Shown here in pieces: positions 53,330-61,750 of a DNA stretch of 64,000 bases; within the stretch, counting starts at the first letter, position 1, and each line of letters starts with the position of its first letter. A program made the translations under genes and the position numbers. This DNA is from Sphaerisporangium fuscum (GTDB taxonomy: Bacteria; Actinomycetota; Actinomycetes; Streptosporangiales; Streptosporangiaceae), in the NCBI RefSeq assembly GCF_018531465.1, contig NZ_JAHDTF010000003.1, positions 124,001 to 188,000 of the forward strand, written 5' to 3'. Under the pieces are notes generated by a model. That model saw only the letters and a list, made by a program, of their open reading frames with translations. It made no database searches and was not told the DNA's origin.

Positions 53330-55375
53330 GTGATCGCCGAGGTAGACACGCCGTCGCGTCCAGGATCCGGAGCGAAGGGAGGGCACTGGCTGCCGGTACG
53401 GCCGAGGCTGGTGGTGGCCAGCGCGTTCATGCTCTTCCTGGAGCTGGCGCTGATCCGCTGGACCGGCTCCAACATCGTCCACCTCAGCTACTTCACCAAC
53501 TTCGTGCTGCTCGGCTCGTTCCTCGGCATCGGCCTGGGCTTCCTCCGGGTCGGGCGCACCCGCCGGCAGCCGTACTACTCGCCGGTCGTCCTGGCCGCGC
53601 TCGTGGTGATCGTGCTGCGCTTCCCGGTCACGGTGAACCGCGAGGCCGAGGGCGTCCTCTACTTCACCAGCCTGCACACCAGCGGCCCGCCGGCCTGGGC
53701 GATCCTTCCCGTGGTCTTCGCCGCGGCGGCCCTGGTGCTGATGGGTCCGGCCGAGCTCGTCGGACGGTGCTTCCCCGAGCTGCCCAGGCTCGAGGCCTAC
53801 CGCTACGACCTCATCGGCAGCCTCACCGGCATCGCGATGTTCTCGCTGCTGTCGCTGGCCGGCGCCCCGCCGCTCGCCTGGGGCCTGATCGCCGCCCTGG
53901 CGTACGGCGCGCTGCTGCGGCCGCGCTCCCTGCCCCGCTACCTGGCCTTCGTCACCGTCCCCTCCCTGGTGATCGTCGGCGCGCTGGCCGTGGAGACGCT
54001 CAGCGCGGGGGCGGTCTGGTCCCCGTACTACAAGGTGACCTACCGGTCCTACGGCTACGGCGGCGTACCGATCATGGACATCTCGGTCAACGGCATCCCC
54101 CACCAGCAGGCCATCCCCGCCGCCTACCGGCTGCAGTGGGAGCGCCAGTACGCCATGCCGTACGAGCGGGCCGCCGTGCGGAGCCTCGACGACGTGCTCA
54201 TCGTCGGCGCGGGCAGCGGCACCGACGTCGCGATCGCCCTGTCGAAGGGCGCCAAGCACGTGGACGCCGTCGAGATCGACCCCAAGCTCCGCGAGCTCGG
54301 CGGCGCCTTCCACCCCGACCACCCCTACGCCGACCCGCGCGTCACCACCCACATCACCGACGGCAGGGCCTTCCTCGAACGCACGGCCAAGAAGTACGAC
54401 CTCATCCTCTTCGCCCTGCCCGACTCGCTGACCCTGGTCTCCGGGGCGAGCTCGCTGCGCCTGGAGAGCTACCTGTTCACGCAGGAGTCCATGCGCGCCG
54501 CGCACGACCACCTCAAGCCCGGCGGCGCGTTCTCGATGTACAACTACTACCGGGAGCAGTGGCTGGTCGACCGGCTCGCCTCCACCGCGCAGGCCGCCTT
54601 CGGCCACAAGCCGTGCGTCGACCAGGTCGGCGCCGGGCAGCAGGCCGTCATCACGGCGGGGGTGACGCCCGACGCGCAGCGCTGCGGCGGCGAGTGGGCG
54701 GGAGCGCAGGCCGGGACGCCGCCCCCCGCCGTCGACGACCGCCCCTTCCTCTACCTCCACGGCCGTGACATCCCGTCCATCTACCTCATCACGCTCGGCC
54801 TGATCCTGCTGGTGAGCGTGATCGCCGTGCGCGCCGTCGCCGGGCCGTTCCGCCGGATGCGTCCCTACGCCGACCTGTTCCTGCTCGGCGTGTCGTTCCT
54901 GCTCCTGGAGACCAAGAACGTCACCGGGTTCGCGCTGCTGTTCGGCACCACCTGGGTGGTCAACGCCGTCGTGTTCGCGGGCGTGCTGGTGGCGGTGCTG
55001 GCCGCCGTGGAGGTCACCCGGCGCCTGCGCACCCCTTCGCTGCCGGTCATGTACACCGTGCTGCTCGGGGGCCTGGTGCTGGCCGCGCTGGTGCCGAACT
55101 CCTGGCTGCTCGGGCTGCCGGTGCCGCTGCGCGCCGTGTGCGCGGTGGTCGTCGCCTTCCTGCCGATCTTCGCGGCCAACGTGGTCTTCGCCAAGCGCTT
55201 CGCCGACACCGCCGACGCGACCGTCGCCTTCGGCGCCAACCTGCTGGGGGCCATCCTCGGCGGCTGCCTCGAATACCTGTCACTGGTCATCGGGTACGAG
55301 GGCCTGCTCGTGGTCGCCGGTCTCCTCTACCTCGGCGCCTTCGCGCTGCTCCCGCGCGCGGCCAGAGCCCTGTAG
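53330..55375 (+). CDS. Spermidine-synthase-like methyltransferase-fold domain in a membrane protein
   Basis: A 681-residue protein. Membrane helices at the N-terminus (about 23-225) and C-terminus (about 480-675) flank a central soluble domain with the spermidine-synthase Rossmann fold: VLIVGAGSGTDVAIALSKGAKHVDAVEIDPKL (about 287-318) and VTTHITDGRAFLERTAKKYDLI. Such fused transporter/SpeE-like proteins are common in bacteria and of unknown function, and the aminopropyl-transfer residues are not evident. GTG 53330 follows a -10-like TACGTT by 7 bases, so the mRNA may be leaderless. The frame is open much further upstream across the protease promoter, but that part is a shadow. Confidence 0.75.
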   Translation: MIAEVDTPSRPGSGAKGGHWLPVRPRLVVASAFMLFLELALIRWTGSNIVHLSYFTNFVLLGSFLGIGLGFLRVGRTRRQPYYSPVVLAALVVIVLRFPVTVNREAEGVLYFTSLHTSGPPAWAILPVVFAAAALVLMGPAELVGRCFPELPRLEAYRYDLIGSLTGIAMFSLLSLAGAPPLAWGLIAALAYGALLRPRSLPRYLAFVTVPSLVIVGALAVETLSAGAVWSPYYKVTYRSYGYGGVPIMDISVNGIPHQQAIPAAYRLQWERQYAMPYERAAVRSLDDVLIVGAGSGTDVAIALSKGAKHVDAVEIDPKLRELGGAFHPDHPYADPRVTTHITDGRAFLERTAKKYDLILFALPDSLTLVSGASSLRLESYLFTQESMRAAHDHLKPGGAFSMYNYYREQWLVDRLASTAQAAFGHKPCVDQVGAGQQAVITAGVTPDAQRCGGEWAGAQAGTPPPAVDDRPFLYLHGRDIPSIYLITLGLILLVSVIAVRAVAGPFRRMRPYADLFLLGVSFLLLETKNVTGFALLFGTTWVVNAVVFAGVLVAVLAAVEVTRRLRTPSLPVMYTVLLGGLVLAALVPNSWLLGLPVPLRAVCAVVVAFLPIFAANVVFAKRFADTADATVAFGANLLGAILGGCLEYLSLVIGYEGLLVVAGLLYLGAFALLPRAARAL

Positions 55376-55392
55376 CCGCGGCGGCCGCCTCC

Positions 55393-55824
55393 TCACCGTC
55401 CGCGCGCGCACTCCGGGTAGTGGGTGTGCTCGGGGCACAGCCGCCAGACGGTCGCGTCGACGGCCCGGTCGGCCACCTTGGAGCCGTCGCGCAGCCGCAG
55501 GTACCACGCGGCCGGGTGCCGGCGGGGGACGGACCGGTAGGCCGTGCAGGTGCGGTGCCGCGTGGTGGTGGTCCTGCGGGAGCCGGACCTCCCGGTGGTC
55601 CTCCTGGTGGTCCAGGTGTGCCAGGAGGAGCATTCGCGGCTGTAGGAGGTGTACGCCGCGGTGTACGGGCGGCCGACGACCTCTCCCCGGCCAGGGCCGG
55701 ACGAGCAGGCGCCGGTGGCGACGGCGAGGACGGCCAGGACGAGGAGGGGAAGGCGGCGCCGGCCGGCGGCACGCGGGCCCGCCGTGCCGCCGGGGCCCGT
55801 GCGCGTCGCGGGGGACGGGTTCAT
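55393..55824 (-). CDS. Small lipoprotein of unknown function
   Basis: A 143-residue lipoprotein with signal and lipobox VATGACSSG (Cys near 39). The mature part has Cys residues and a basic Thr/Arg-rich region (RRTTGRSGSRRTTTTRHRT), then ATVWRLCPEHTHYPECARG. The start ATG 55824 has GGAGGG 6 bases upstream. I do not recognise the family. It is convergent with the spermidine-synthase-like gene (17-base gap). Confidence 0.6.
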   Translation of the reverse strand: MNPSPATRTGPGGTAGPRAAGRRRLPLLVLAVLAVATGACSSGPGRGEVVGRPYTAAYTSYSRECSSWHTWTTRRTTGRSGSRRTTTTRHRTCTAYRSVPRRHPAAWYLRLRDGSKVADRAVDATVWRLCPEHTHYPECARGR

Positions 55825-55995
55825 GGGCGGGCGGCCCTCCAGGAGCTCCAGTGACAAAGGGGACGATCAGATCATCTCCCGCAACTGGCGCACCGCGGCA
55901 CCGAACTCGTGACGTTCCACAGCCCAATTGTGCCCGGACGGTCCAGGCGGCAGGCAGTGGGCGGCCTCGGCGTTCAGTGCCACGGCCAGCGGACC

Positions 55996-56217
55996 TTAGC
56001 GGACCCAGAGGTAGTACCAGCCGGTGCCGTTCAGCGAGCACTTGTACTCGTTCCAGCCTTCACGCTGGTACGACTGCCCCATGTCGACGCACTTGGACTT
56101 GCTGGTGTACTCGCCGATGTAGGTCCAACCGGCGGCCCTGGCGTGCGCGGGGGCGGTGACGCCCACGACCGCCGTGGCCGCGACCGCGAAAGCGAACAGT
56201 GTCGTACGCAGGCGCAT
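55996..56217 (-). CDS. Small secreted protein
   Basis: A 73-residue protein with signal peptide (about 1-26, AVVGVTAPAHA). The mature peptide of about 47 residues is rich in Tyr and Trp with two Cys (SKCVDMGQSYQREGWNEYKCSLNG), probably one disulfide. AAGGAG lies 6 bases before the ATG. Tiny exported proteins with this SKSxCxxxGxxYxxxGWxxYxC pattern recur in actinomycetes, function unknown. Confidence 0.7.
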   Translation of the reverse strand: MRLRTTLFAFAVAATAVVGVTAPAHARAAGWTYIGEYTSKSKCVDMGQSYQREGWNEYKCSLNGTGWYYLWVR

Positions 56218-56328
56218 CGATGTCTCCTTCTGCTGGAGCGGGGGGGAAGAAGATCGCGCGATCGGGATGATCATCTTGCAGAAACCGGCGCGTGGCAAGA
56301 GCGTGCTGATCAATTCACCGAGAGGAAA

Positions 56329-56358
56329 CGCCCGGCCACGCGGGGATGTGACCGGGCG
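56329..56358 (-). terminator. Terminator of the LCP gene
   Basis: Stem CGCCCGGCCAC / GTGACCGGGCG, 11 pairs with one wobble, and an 8-base loop, 14 bases beyond the LCP stop codon. Confidence 0.65.
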
Positions 56359-56372
56359 CCTCGGAGGCGGCT

Positions 56373-58061
56373 TCAGAAGCCGCAGGCCTCCTGCAGGGAC
56401 TTGGCGGCGCTCTTGCTCTGGTGGTTGGGCGTCGGGGTCCGCACGGGCGTGGACGCCTTGGCGGTGCGCGACGCGGAGGGGACCGGCGAGGAGCCCGAGG
56501 TGCTCGGGGTGGCCGTGCTCCCGGACGCCGACGGGCTGGAGGTGGCGCCGGCGGCGACGGCGGGGGCGGAGCGCTCCGACTCCTTGACCGACTGGGCGGT
56601 GAGCCGGCGGATCTTCATCCAGTCGGCCGCGCCGGGCCAGATGGTGGGCGGGACGAACTGCAGGGTCGTGGTCTTGGCGTCCTTGACCTTCAGCGCCAGC
56701 GGCACCAGGTGCTCCAGCAGGTCGCGCGGGATGTCGGTGCGGAACAGGTGCCGGGTCGCGGTCGCGATCTTGCCGAAGTTCGCGAGCACCACGCTCGGCG
56801 TGGCCTGGTTGAGCAGGGCGCCCATCACGCAGCGCTGGCGCGACATGCGCGAGAAGTCGTCGCTGTCGACGCGCGAGCGGCCGTACCAGAGCACGTGCTC
56901 GCCGTCGAGTTTCTGCACGCCCGCCTTGATGACGCCCGCCGTGCCGAAGTGGCCGCCCCACTTGATGTCGCTCTCGACCCGGATCTTCAGGCCCCCGATC
57001 GCGTCGATGAGGGCGGCGAAGCCGTACATGTCGACGATCGCGTAGTAGTCGATCTTGAGCCCGAGAATGTTGCCGATGACGCTCTTGAGCTCGTGAGGGC
57101 CCTTGCCCTTGCCGAGATGGTCCTCGGAGTACTGCCAGACCTCGTTGAGCAGGCCCTGCCCGGAGTCACCGGTGAAGCCGTTGGGGAACCTGGCGGCGAG
57201 CGGGTCACCCTTGGGGAAGTGGGCGAACTGCAGGTTGCGCGGCAGGCTGAACATGACGGAGTTGCCGGTCGTGACGTCGACGCTGGCCACGGTCATGCTG
57301 TCGGTCCGCACGCCGGTACGGTCGCCCGCGGCGTCGCCGCCGAGGAGCAGGAAGTTGACCCTGCGGCGGCCGTTCCACGGGTCCTCCTGCTTGACCGGCG
57401 CGGCCGTCGCGCCCGTCGACGGGTCCGGCTCGGGGTCCCCCTGGAAGATGTCGTTGACGAGTTCGCGGGCGGTGAGCATGCTGCTCGCCGTCAGCGCGAA
57501 GGGCGCCATGACGGACACGCACAGCACGCCGACCAGGATGCCGGAGATCACCTGGCCCGTCTGGGGGAGCCTCTGGGGGCCGAGCGCGATGTAGGACGTC
57601 AGAATGAGGGCGAACCAGGCCAGCGCTCCGAGGACCGCGACCACGATGACCGTCACCATCGTGCTGTCCTTGACGGCCGTACCGGCGAAGGTCTCGAGGT
57701 TCGCCCCGGCGACGAGCGCGAAGACGAGGGCGGCGACCAGCAGCAGCGCGAAGGCGCCGAGGAGGACGAATCCGGTCCGCCGCTTCCCGGCCCGCAGGTG
57801 CGCCGCGCCGGGGACGATCGCCGACAGGGCCGTCCACCCGATGATGGACCCCGCCGTCGGGGGCTTGGCGAAGCGAGGGGCCGCGGAGGGCTTCGGCGCC
57901 GCCTTGCCCCGGGATCCCGGCTCGCGTGCCTCGGGGCTCTCCTGTGCGATGGTCGCGTCCTCGGGAGCCGCCTCCTGTGGTGCCGGTTTCTCCTGAGGGG
58001 CCGGTTTCTCCGGTCCCTCTCCGGCCGCGTCCCCCGCGGTACGGCCCAGAGGCGTCGTCAC
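56373..58061 (-). CDS. LytR-CpsA-Psr (LCP) family protein
   Basis: A 562-residue membrane-bound enzyme that attaches polymers from undecaprenyl carriers to peptidoglycan. It has a long acidic/Pro-rich N-terminal tail (1-65), about four membrane helices (about 72-192) and an extracellular LCP domain (about 234-420). The LCP domain shows NFLLLGGDAAGDRTGVRTDSMTVASVD, IDYYAIVDMYGFAALIDAIGGL and WYGRSRVDSDDFSRMSRQR, with the conserved Arg and Asp residues that bind pyrophosphate. A Ser/Thr/Pro-rich tail closes it. The N-terminal multi-helix block is unusual, since most LCP proteins have one anchor. I chose GTG 58061 (GAGGGAG upstream). It may join the nonulosonate polymer or teichoic-type glycans to the wall. 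Confidence 0.85.
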   Translation of the reverse strand: MTTPLGRTAGDAAGEGPEKPAPQEKPAPQEAAPEDATIAQESPEAREPGSRGKAAPKPSAAPRFAKPPTAGSIIGWTALSAIVPGAAHLRAGKRRTGFVLLGAFALLLVAALVFALVAGANLETFAGTAVKDSTMVTVIVVAVLGALAWFALILTSYIALGPQRLPQTGQVISGILVGVLCVSVMAPFALTASSMLTARELVNDIFQGDPEPDPSTGATAAPVKQEDPWNGRRRVNFLLLGGDAAGDRTGVRTDSMTVASVDVTTGNSVMFSLPRNLQFAHFPKGDPLAARFPNGFTGDSGQGLLNEVWQYSEDHLGKGKGPHELKSVIGNILGLKIDYYAIVDMYGFAALIDAIGGLKIRVESDIKWGGHFGTAGVIKAGVQKLDGEHVLWYGRSRVDSDDFSRMSRQRCVMGALLNQATPSVVLANFGKIATATRHLFRTDIPRDLLEHLVPLALKVKDAKTTTLQFVPPTIWPGAADWMKIRRLTAQSVKESERSAPAVAAGATSSPSASGSTATPSTSGSSPVPSASRTAKASTPVRTPTPNHQSKSAAKSLQEACGF

Positions 58062-58317
58062 AAGCGCTCCCTCACGACTGTCGGAATCCAGCCGCCAACC
58101 AGGAGAAACGCCATGGTCGGCCCCCGTGCGTTCACGGATTTCCAGGATTCTAACCCCCATACCTGGACATGATTGACACAAAGCCGATTTCGGGGAATAG
58201 GGCGGTTACTACCTGGGTAAGGTGCTGTGTCGCTGACGTGCGCCGTCGGCCCGGGGCGCGGTCGCCGGGCCCGCGGAAGATCCGCCGGCCGGGGGCGCGC
58301 GGAAAGATCTTCGGCCC

Positions 58318-58340
58318 GCATACGTACTACCTACGTATGC
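58318..58340. promoter_or_regulatory. Palindrome GCATACGT-N7-ACGTATGC
   Basis: Perfect 8-base inverted repeat with a 7-base spacer (23 bases in all), in the gene-free stretch 58062-58455 between the divergent LCP and DUF5999 genes, 116 bases before the latter. Its A+T-rich core stands out from the GC-rich background and suits a dimeric regulator. Confidence 0.45.
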
Positions 58341-58429
58341 CAGATGGGTACCGATACGGGGGTTTTCCCCCGTTCATCCGCGAGGCCGGGCAGGCATGCT
58401 GGACGTCAAGAGTGTTCCATCTCTCCAGG

Positions 58430-58443
58430 TGGGACATGTCCCA
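58430..58443. promoter_or_regulatory. Palindrome TGGGACATGTCCCA before DUF5999
   Basis: A perfect 14-base palindrome ending 12 bases before the DUF5999 start and overlapping the G-rich ribosome-binding region (CCAGGGGGAACG). It could be an operator or a leader hairpin that hides the ribosome-binding site. Confidence 0.4.
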
Positions 58444-58455
58444 GGGGGAACGACC

Positions 58456-58665
58456 ATGTGCCAGCACCAACCTCACTGCCCACCCGCGGGCGCTCCCGAT
58501 AGGGAGGCGGCCTGCCTGATCGCCTTCCATCCCGAGCAGGGGTGGGGGCTCCTGTGCAACGGCGTTGTCATCTTCGAGGACAACGGCGAACTCCTGCCCG
58601 ACGGCCGGAGCGTGCCGCCCCGGATGTACCGGCCACGCCGCGAGAACCTGGGGCGTGCGGCATGA
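58456..58665 (+). CDS. DUF5999-family protein
   Basis: A 69-residue protein, MCQHQPHCPPAGAPDREAAC then HPEQGWGLLCNGVVIFEDNGELLPDG, closely like DUF5999 proteins of Streptomyces and relatives. The Cys/His pattern (Cys2, His4, Cys8, Cys20, Cys34) suggests metal binding. Function unknown. It overlaps the next gene as ATGA, so the two are coupled; the pairing with an RsbW-like ATPase recurs in actinomycetes. Confidence 0.8.
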   Translation: MCQHQPHCPPAGAPDREAACLIAFHPEQGWGLLCNGVVIFEDNGELLPDGRSVPPRMYRPRRENLGRAA

Positions 58666-59213
58666 GCCCGCTCACGCTCGTCCACGATGTCGCCGCAGAG
58701 CGCCGCCTGCCGTGTGAGATCGACTCCGCCGCCGACCGGCGGGTCATCACTCCGGCGCAGTGGCGGATCGCCGGCAACGGACTGGGAGAGGACATCTTCG
58801 ACCTGGTCGAGGAGGCCGGCGTCCGGATGGTGTCCTGGTGGCTGCCCGACTCCGGCTGCGCCGCGGCGGCGGCCCGCCGCCTGACCCGCGCCTGCCTGGA
58901 GGCGTGGGAAATGGACGATCACGCCGAGGTCGCCGAGCTCCTCGTCAGCGAGCTCGTCACCAACGCCATCCGGCACGCCCACGGCGCGATCCGCCACCTG
59001 ACCCTGGCGGTCTTCGAAGGCGCCCTGCGCGCCGAGGTGACCGACACCGACAGCACCCTGCCCGAGATGCGCGAGGCCGCCGACGACGACGAAGGCGGCC
59101 GGGGGCTCAAGCTCCTCGACCTGCTGTCGTGCTGCTGGGGCGCCATCCGGACACCCGAGGGCAAGGCCATGTGGTTCGAGCTGCCCGCCTCCCCCGCGTT
59201 CGACCACTGCTAG
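58662..59213 (+). CDS. RsbW/anti-sigma-type ATP-binding protein
   Basis: A 183-residue HATPase_c domain protein. A short N-terminal extension (1-55) is followed by the GHKL fold: N-box SELVTNAIRHAHG (about 96-108), G1 LRAEVTDTDSTLP (about 121-133) and G2 EGGRGLKLLDLL (about 143-154). Such proteins act as anti-sigma kinases or as light- and stress-signalling modules. The start overlaps the DUF5999 stop. No sigma factor is adjacent. Confidence 0.85.
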   Translation: MSPLTLVHDVAAERRLPCEIDSAADRRVITPAQWRIAGNGLGEDIFDLVEEAGVRMVSWWLPDSGCAAAAARRLTRACLEAWEMDDHAEVAELLVSELVTNAIRHAHGAIRHLTLAVFEGALRAEVTDTDSTLPEMREAADDDEGGRGLKLLDLLSCCWGAIRTPEGKAMWFELPASPAFDHC

Positions 59214-59234
59214 GCGTCACGGCGCGAGGCGAGG

Positions 59235-61577
59235 TCAGGAGGCCGCGCCTTGGCCGCGCTCGCTGACCCAGGCGGCGATCTGGGTGCGGGAGTTGAACCC
59301 CAGCTTGTCGAGGATGTGCTCGATGTGCCCCTCGGCGGTGCGCTGGGAGATCACCAGCGTGGCCGCGATGTCCTTGTTGCTCATCCCGCGCGCGACGAGC
59401 TGCGCGATCTCCGACTCGCGGCGGGTGAGCGGTCCCAGCCGCCCCCTCGGCCCCGCCTCCCCCGCGGGCGCCGGCGCCTCCTGCTCGGGGACGTCCCCCT
59501 CCAGGGCGTAAAGGACGGCCTCGTCGTAGGGGAGCCGCGTGCCGCGCTGGGCCGCCGCCCGGAAGGCGGCCTCCCCCATGGCCTCGATCGTGCGGGCGCG
59601 GTATTCGACGTGGTACTTCATCAGCGGCCGGTAGCCGCACAGGGGCGCCCCGACGGCCCGCCAGACGCAGTCGAGGATGCCCATCAGCACGGCGGCCCGC
59701 TCGTGGTCCCCCTCCTGGACGGCGACCCAGGACAGCACCTCCATGTTGAGGCCGACCCCGAACATGTCGTCGACGGTGCGGTTGAAGCGGAGACTGTCCT
59801 TCTCCGTCTCGGTGGCCCGCCGGCGGTCGCCCTGCCGCCAGACCTCGACGCCGAGCGCCATCATGGCGTACGCGCGATGCCAGCCCTCCCCGTGGGAGTC
59901 GCACACCAGCAGGCCCTCCTCGGCGGCGGCGATGGCGGCGGCGGCGTCCCCCCGCAGCGAGTTGGCCATGGCCAGCCGGATCAGCGCGAGCGCCTGCCCG
60001 GCCGGGTCCTCCAGCGCGCGGTGCGCGTGGAAGGCCTCCTCGAACGACGCGGCCGCCGTGTCCGCGTCGCCGCGGGACATGGCGATCATCCCCGAGAACA
60101 GGGTGGCGTAGGCGAGGTCCGAGGCGAGCCCGAGGGACTCGGCGACGGCCCGGCTCTCCTCCAGCATGCGGGCGGCCGGGGCGAGGTCGGACTGGACGAT
60201 GGCCAGCCACCCCTGGCACCACAGCGCCCGCGCCCGGATCGGGCTCGGCCCGGGGACGAGGGCCAGGCCGCGCTCCAGCCAGCGGCGTCCCTCGCCCGCG
60301 TGGCGGGCGGTGATCCAGTGGAAGATGAGGTCGGCGGCCATGGCCAGGCCTCTCTCGGCCTCACCCGGCTCGTTGAACGACCACTCCAGGGCGGCGCGCA
60401 GGTTGGGGTGCTCACGCTGGAGCCGGGCCAGCAAGGCGACCTGCGACGGTCCGAAGAGCTTGGCGTACGCCTCGGCCGCCAGCGTGCGGTAGTGGTCGCG
60501 GTGCCGCCGCCGCAGGGCCGTCTCCTGCCCGGAGTCCGCGAGCCGCTCCCCGCCGTACTGCCGGATGGTCTCCAGCAGCCGGTACCGCACCCCGCCCGTG
60601 TGCTCCTCCCGGACCAGGATGGACTTCTCCACCAGCCCGGTGACGAGGTCGAGCACCTCGTCCCTGGCGATCCCCTCGCCGAAGCAGACCTCCTCCGCGG
60701 CCTCCAGGTCGAGCCCGCCGCTGAACACCGACGCGTGCTGCCAGAGCAGGCGCTCCTGCTCGGTGCACAGGTCGTGGCTCCAGTCGATCAGCGCCCGCAG
60801 CGTGCGCTGCCGGGGCAGCGCCGCGGGCGACCCGGCGGTGAGCAGCCGGAACCGGTCGTCGAGCCGGTCCAGCACCTGCTCCACCGACAGGGCGCGCAGC
60901 CGTACGGTGGCCAGCTCGATCGCCAGCGGCAGCCCGTCGAGCCGCCGGCAGATCGCCAGCACCGTCTCCCGGTTGGCCGGGGTCACCTCGAAGCCCGGCA
61001 CCACGGCCGAGGCGCGTTCGGCGAACAGCTGCACCGCGTCGCCCTGAGCGGGGGAGTCGGCCGGGCCGGTGGAGAACGACAGCGGCGCCACGTCCATGAT
61101 CTGCTCGCTCGCGATGCCGAGCGGCTGGCGGCTGGTGGCGAGGATCCGCAGGTCGGGCAGCGAGCGCAGGAGCGTGTCCGCGAGGACGGCGCATTCGTGG
61201 AGCAGATGCTCGCAGTTGTCGAGCACGATCAGCGCCTGGCGTCCGGCCAGGTGCTCCAGGAGCACCTCCATGGGCGACCGCGAGGAGTAGTCCTGGACCT
61301 CCAGGGTTTCGGCCACGGCCTGCGGGACCAGCTCGCCGTTGCCGAGCGGGGCGAGCTCGACCAGCCAGGCCCCGCCGGGGAAGGCCCGCCGCACCTCGGA
61401 GGCCACCCGCAGGGCGAGGCGGGACTTGCCGACCCCGCCGACGCCGGTGAGGGTGACCAGCCGGGAGGCGGACAGCAGCCGTTTGATCTCGGCGGTCTCG
61501 TGGCGCCGCCCGACGAAGCTGGTCACCTCGGCGGGCAGCCCGCCACGGACCCGCCTGCACTCGCTCGCCGCCGTCAT
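59235..61577 (-). CDS. LuxR-family regulator with AAA/NB-ARC-type ATPase
   Basis: A 780-residue signalling regulator. N-terminal P-loop ATPase: FVGRRHE (21-27), Walker A GVGGVGKS (45-52), Walker B ALIVLDNCEHLL, RILATSRQPLG; then winged-helix and TPR-like helical repeats (about 330-690), and a C-terminal LuxR helix-turn-helix (about 715-775, LTRRESEIAQLVARGMSNKDIAATLVISQRTAEGHIEHILDKLG). It belongs to the large ATPase/LuxR family. I chose ATG 61577; the frame is open further but has no ribosome-binding site. Targets unknown. Convergent with the HATPase_c gene (21-base gap). Confidence 0.85.
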   Translation of the reverse strand: MTAASECRRVRGGLPAEVTSFVGRRHETAEIKRLLSASRLVTLTGVGGVGKSRLALRVASEVRRAFPGGAWLVELAPLGNGELVPQAVAETLEVQDYSSRSPMEVLLEHLAGRQALIVLDNCEHLLHECAVLADTLLRSLPDLRILATSRQPLGIASEQIMDVAPLSFSTGPADSPAQGDAVQLFAERASAVVPGFEVTPANRETVLAICRRLDGLPLAIELATVRLRALSVEQVLDRLDDRFRLLTAGSPAALPRQRTLRALIDWSHDLCTEQERLLWQHASVFSGGLDLEAAEEVCFGEGIARDEVLDLVTGLVEKSILVREEHTGGVRYRLLETIRQYGGERLADSGQETALRRRHRDHYRTLAAEAYAKLFGPSQVALLARLQREHPNLRAALEWSFNEPGEAERGLAMAADLIFHWITARHAGEGRRWLERGLALVPGPSPIRARALWCQGWLAIVQSDLAPAARMLEESRAVAESLGLASDLAYATLFSGMIAMSRGDADTAAASFEEAFHAHRALEDPAGQALALIRLAMANSLRGDAAAAIAAAEEGLLVCDSHGEGWHRAYAMMALGVEVWRQGDRRRATETEKDSLRFNRTVDDMFGVGLNMEVLSWVAVQEGDHERAAVLMGILDCVWRAVGAPLCGYRPLMKYHVEYRARTIEAMGEAAFRAAAQRGTRLPYDEAVLYALEGDVPEQEAPAPAGEAGPRGRLGPLTRRESEIAQLVARGMSNKDIAATLVISQRTAEGHIEHILDKLGFNSRTQIAAWVSERGQGAAS

Positions 61578-61750
61578 CGCGAATAACGCCGCCTGTCCCC
61601 CGAGTGGTCCCGGTATCAGGACCGGGCGGCGCACCCGGACCACGCGCCGCCGCTCTCAGCGTATCGCCGCAGGTGAGCGCCGTTCACCCTGCGCCATGGC
61701 GCGAGGCCACGGGCCGGGACCGGGCGCCCGCCCGGTCCCGGCCCACGTCG

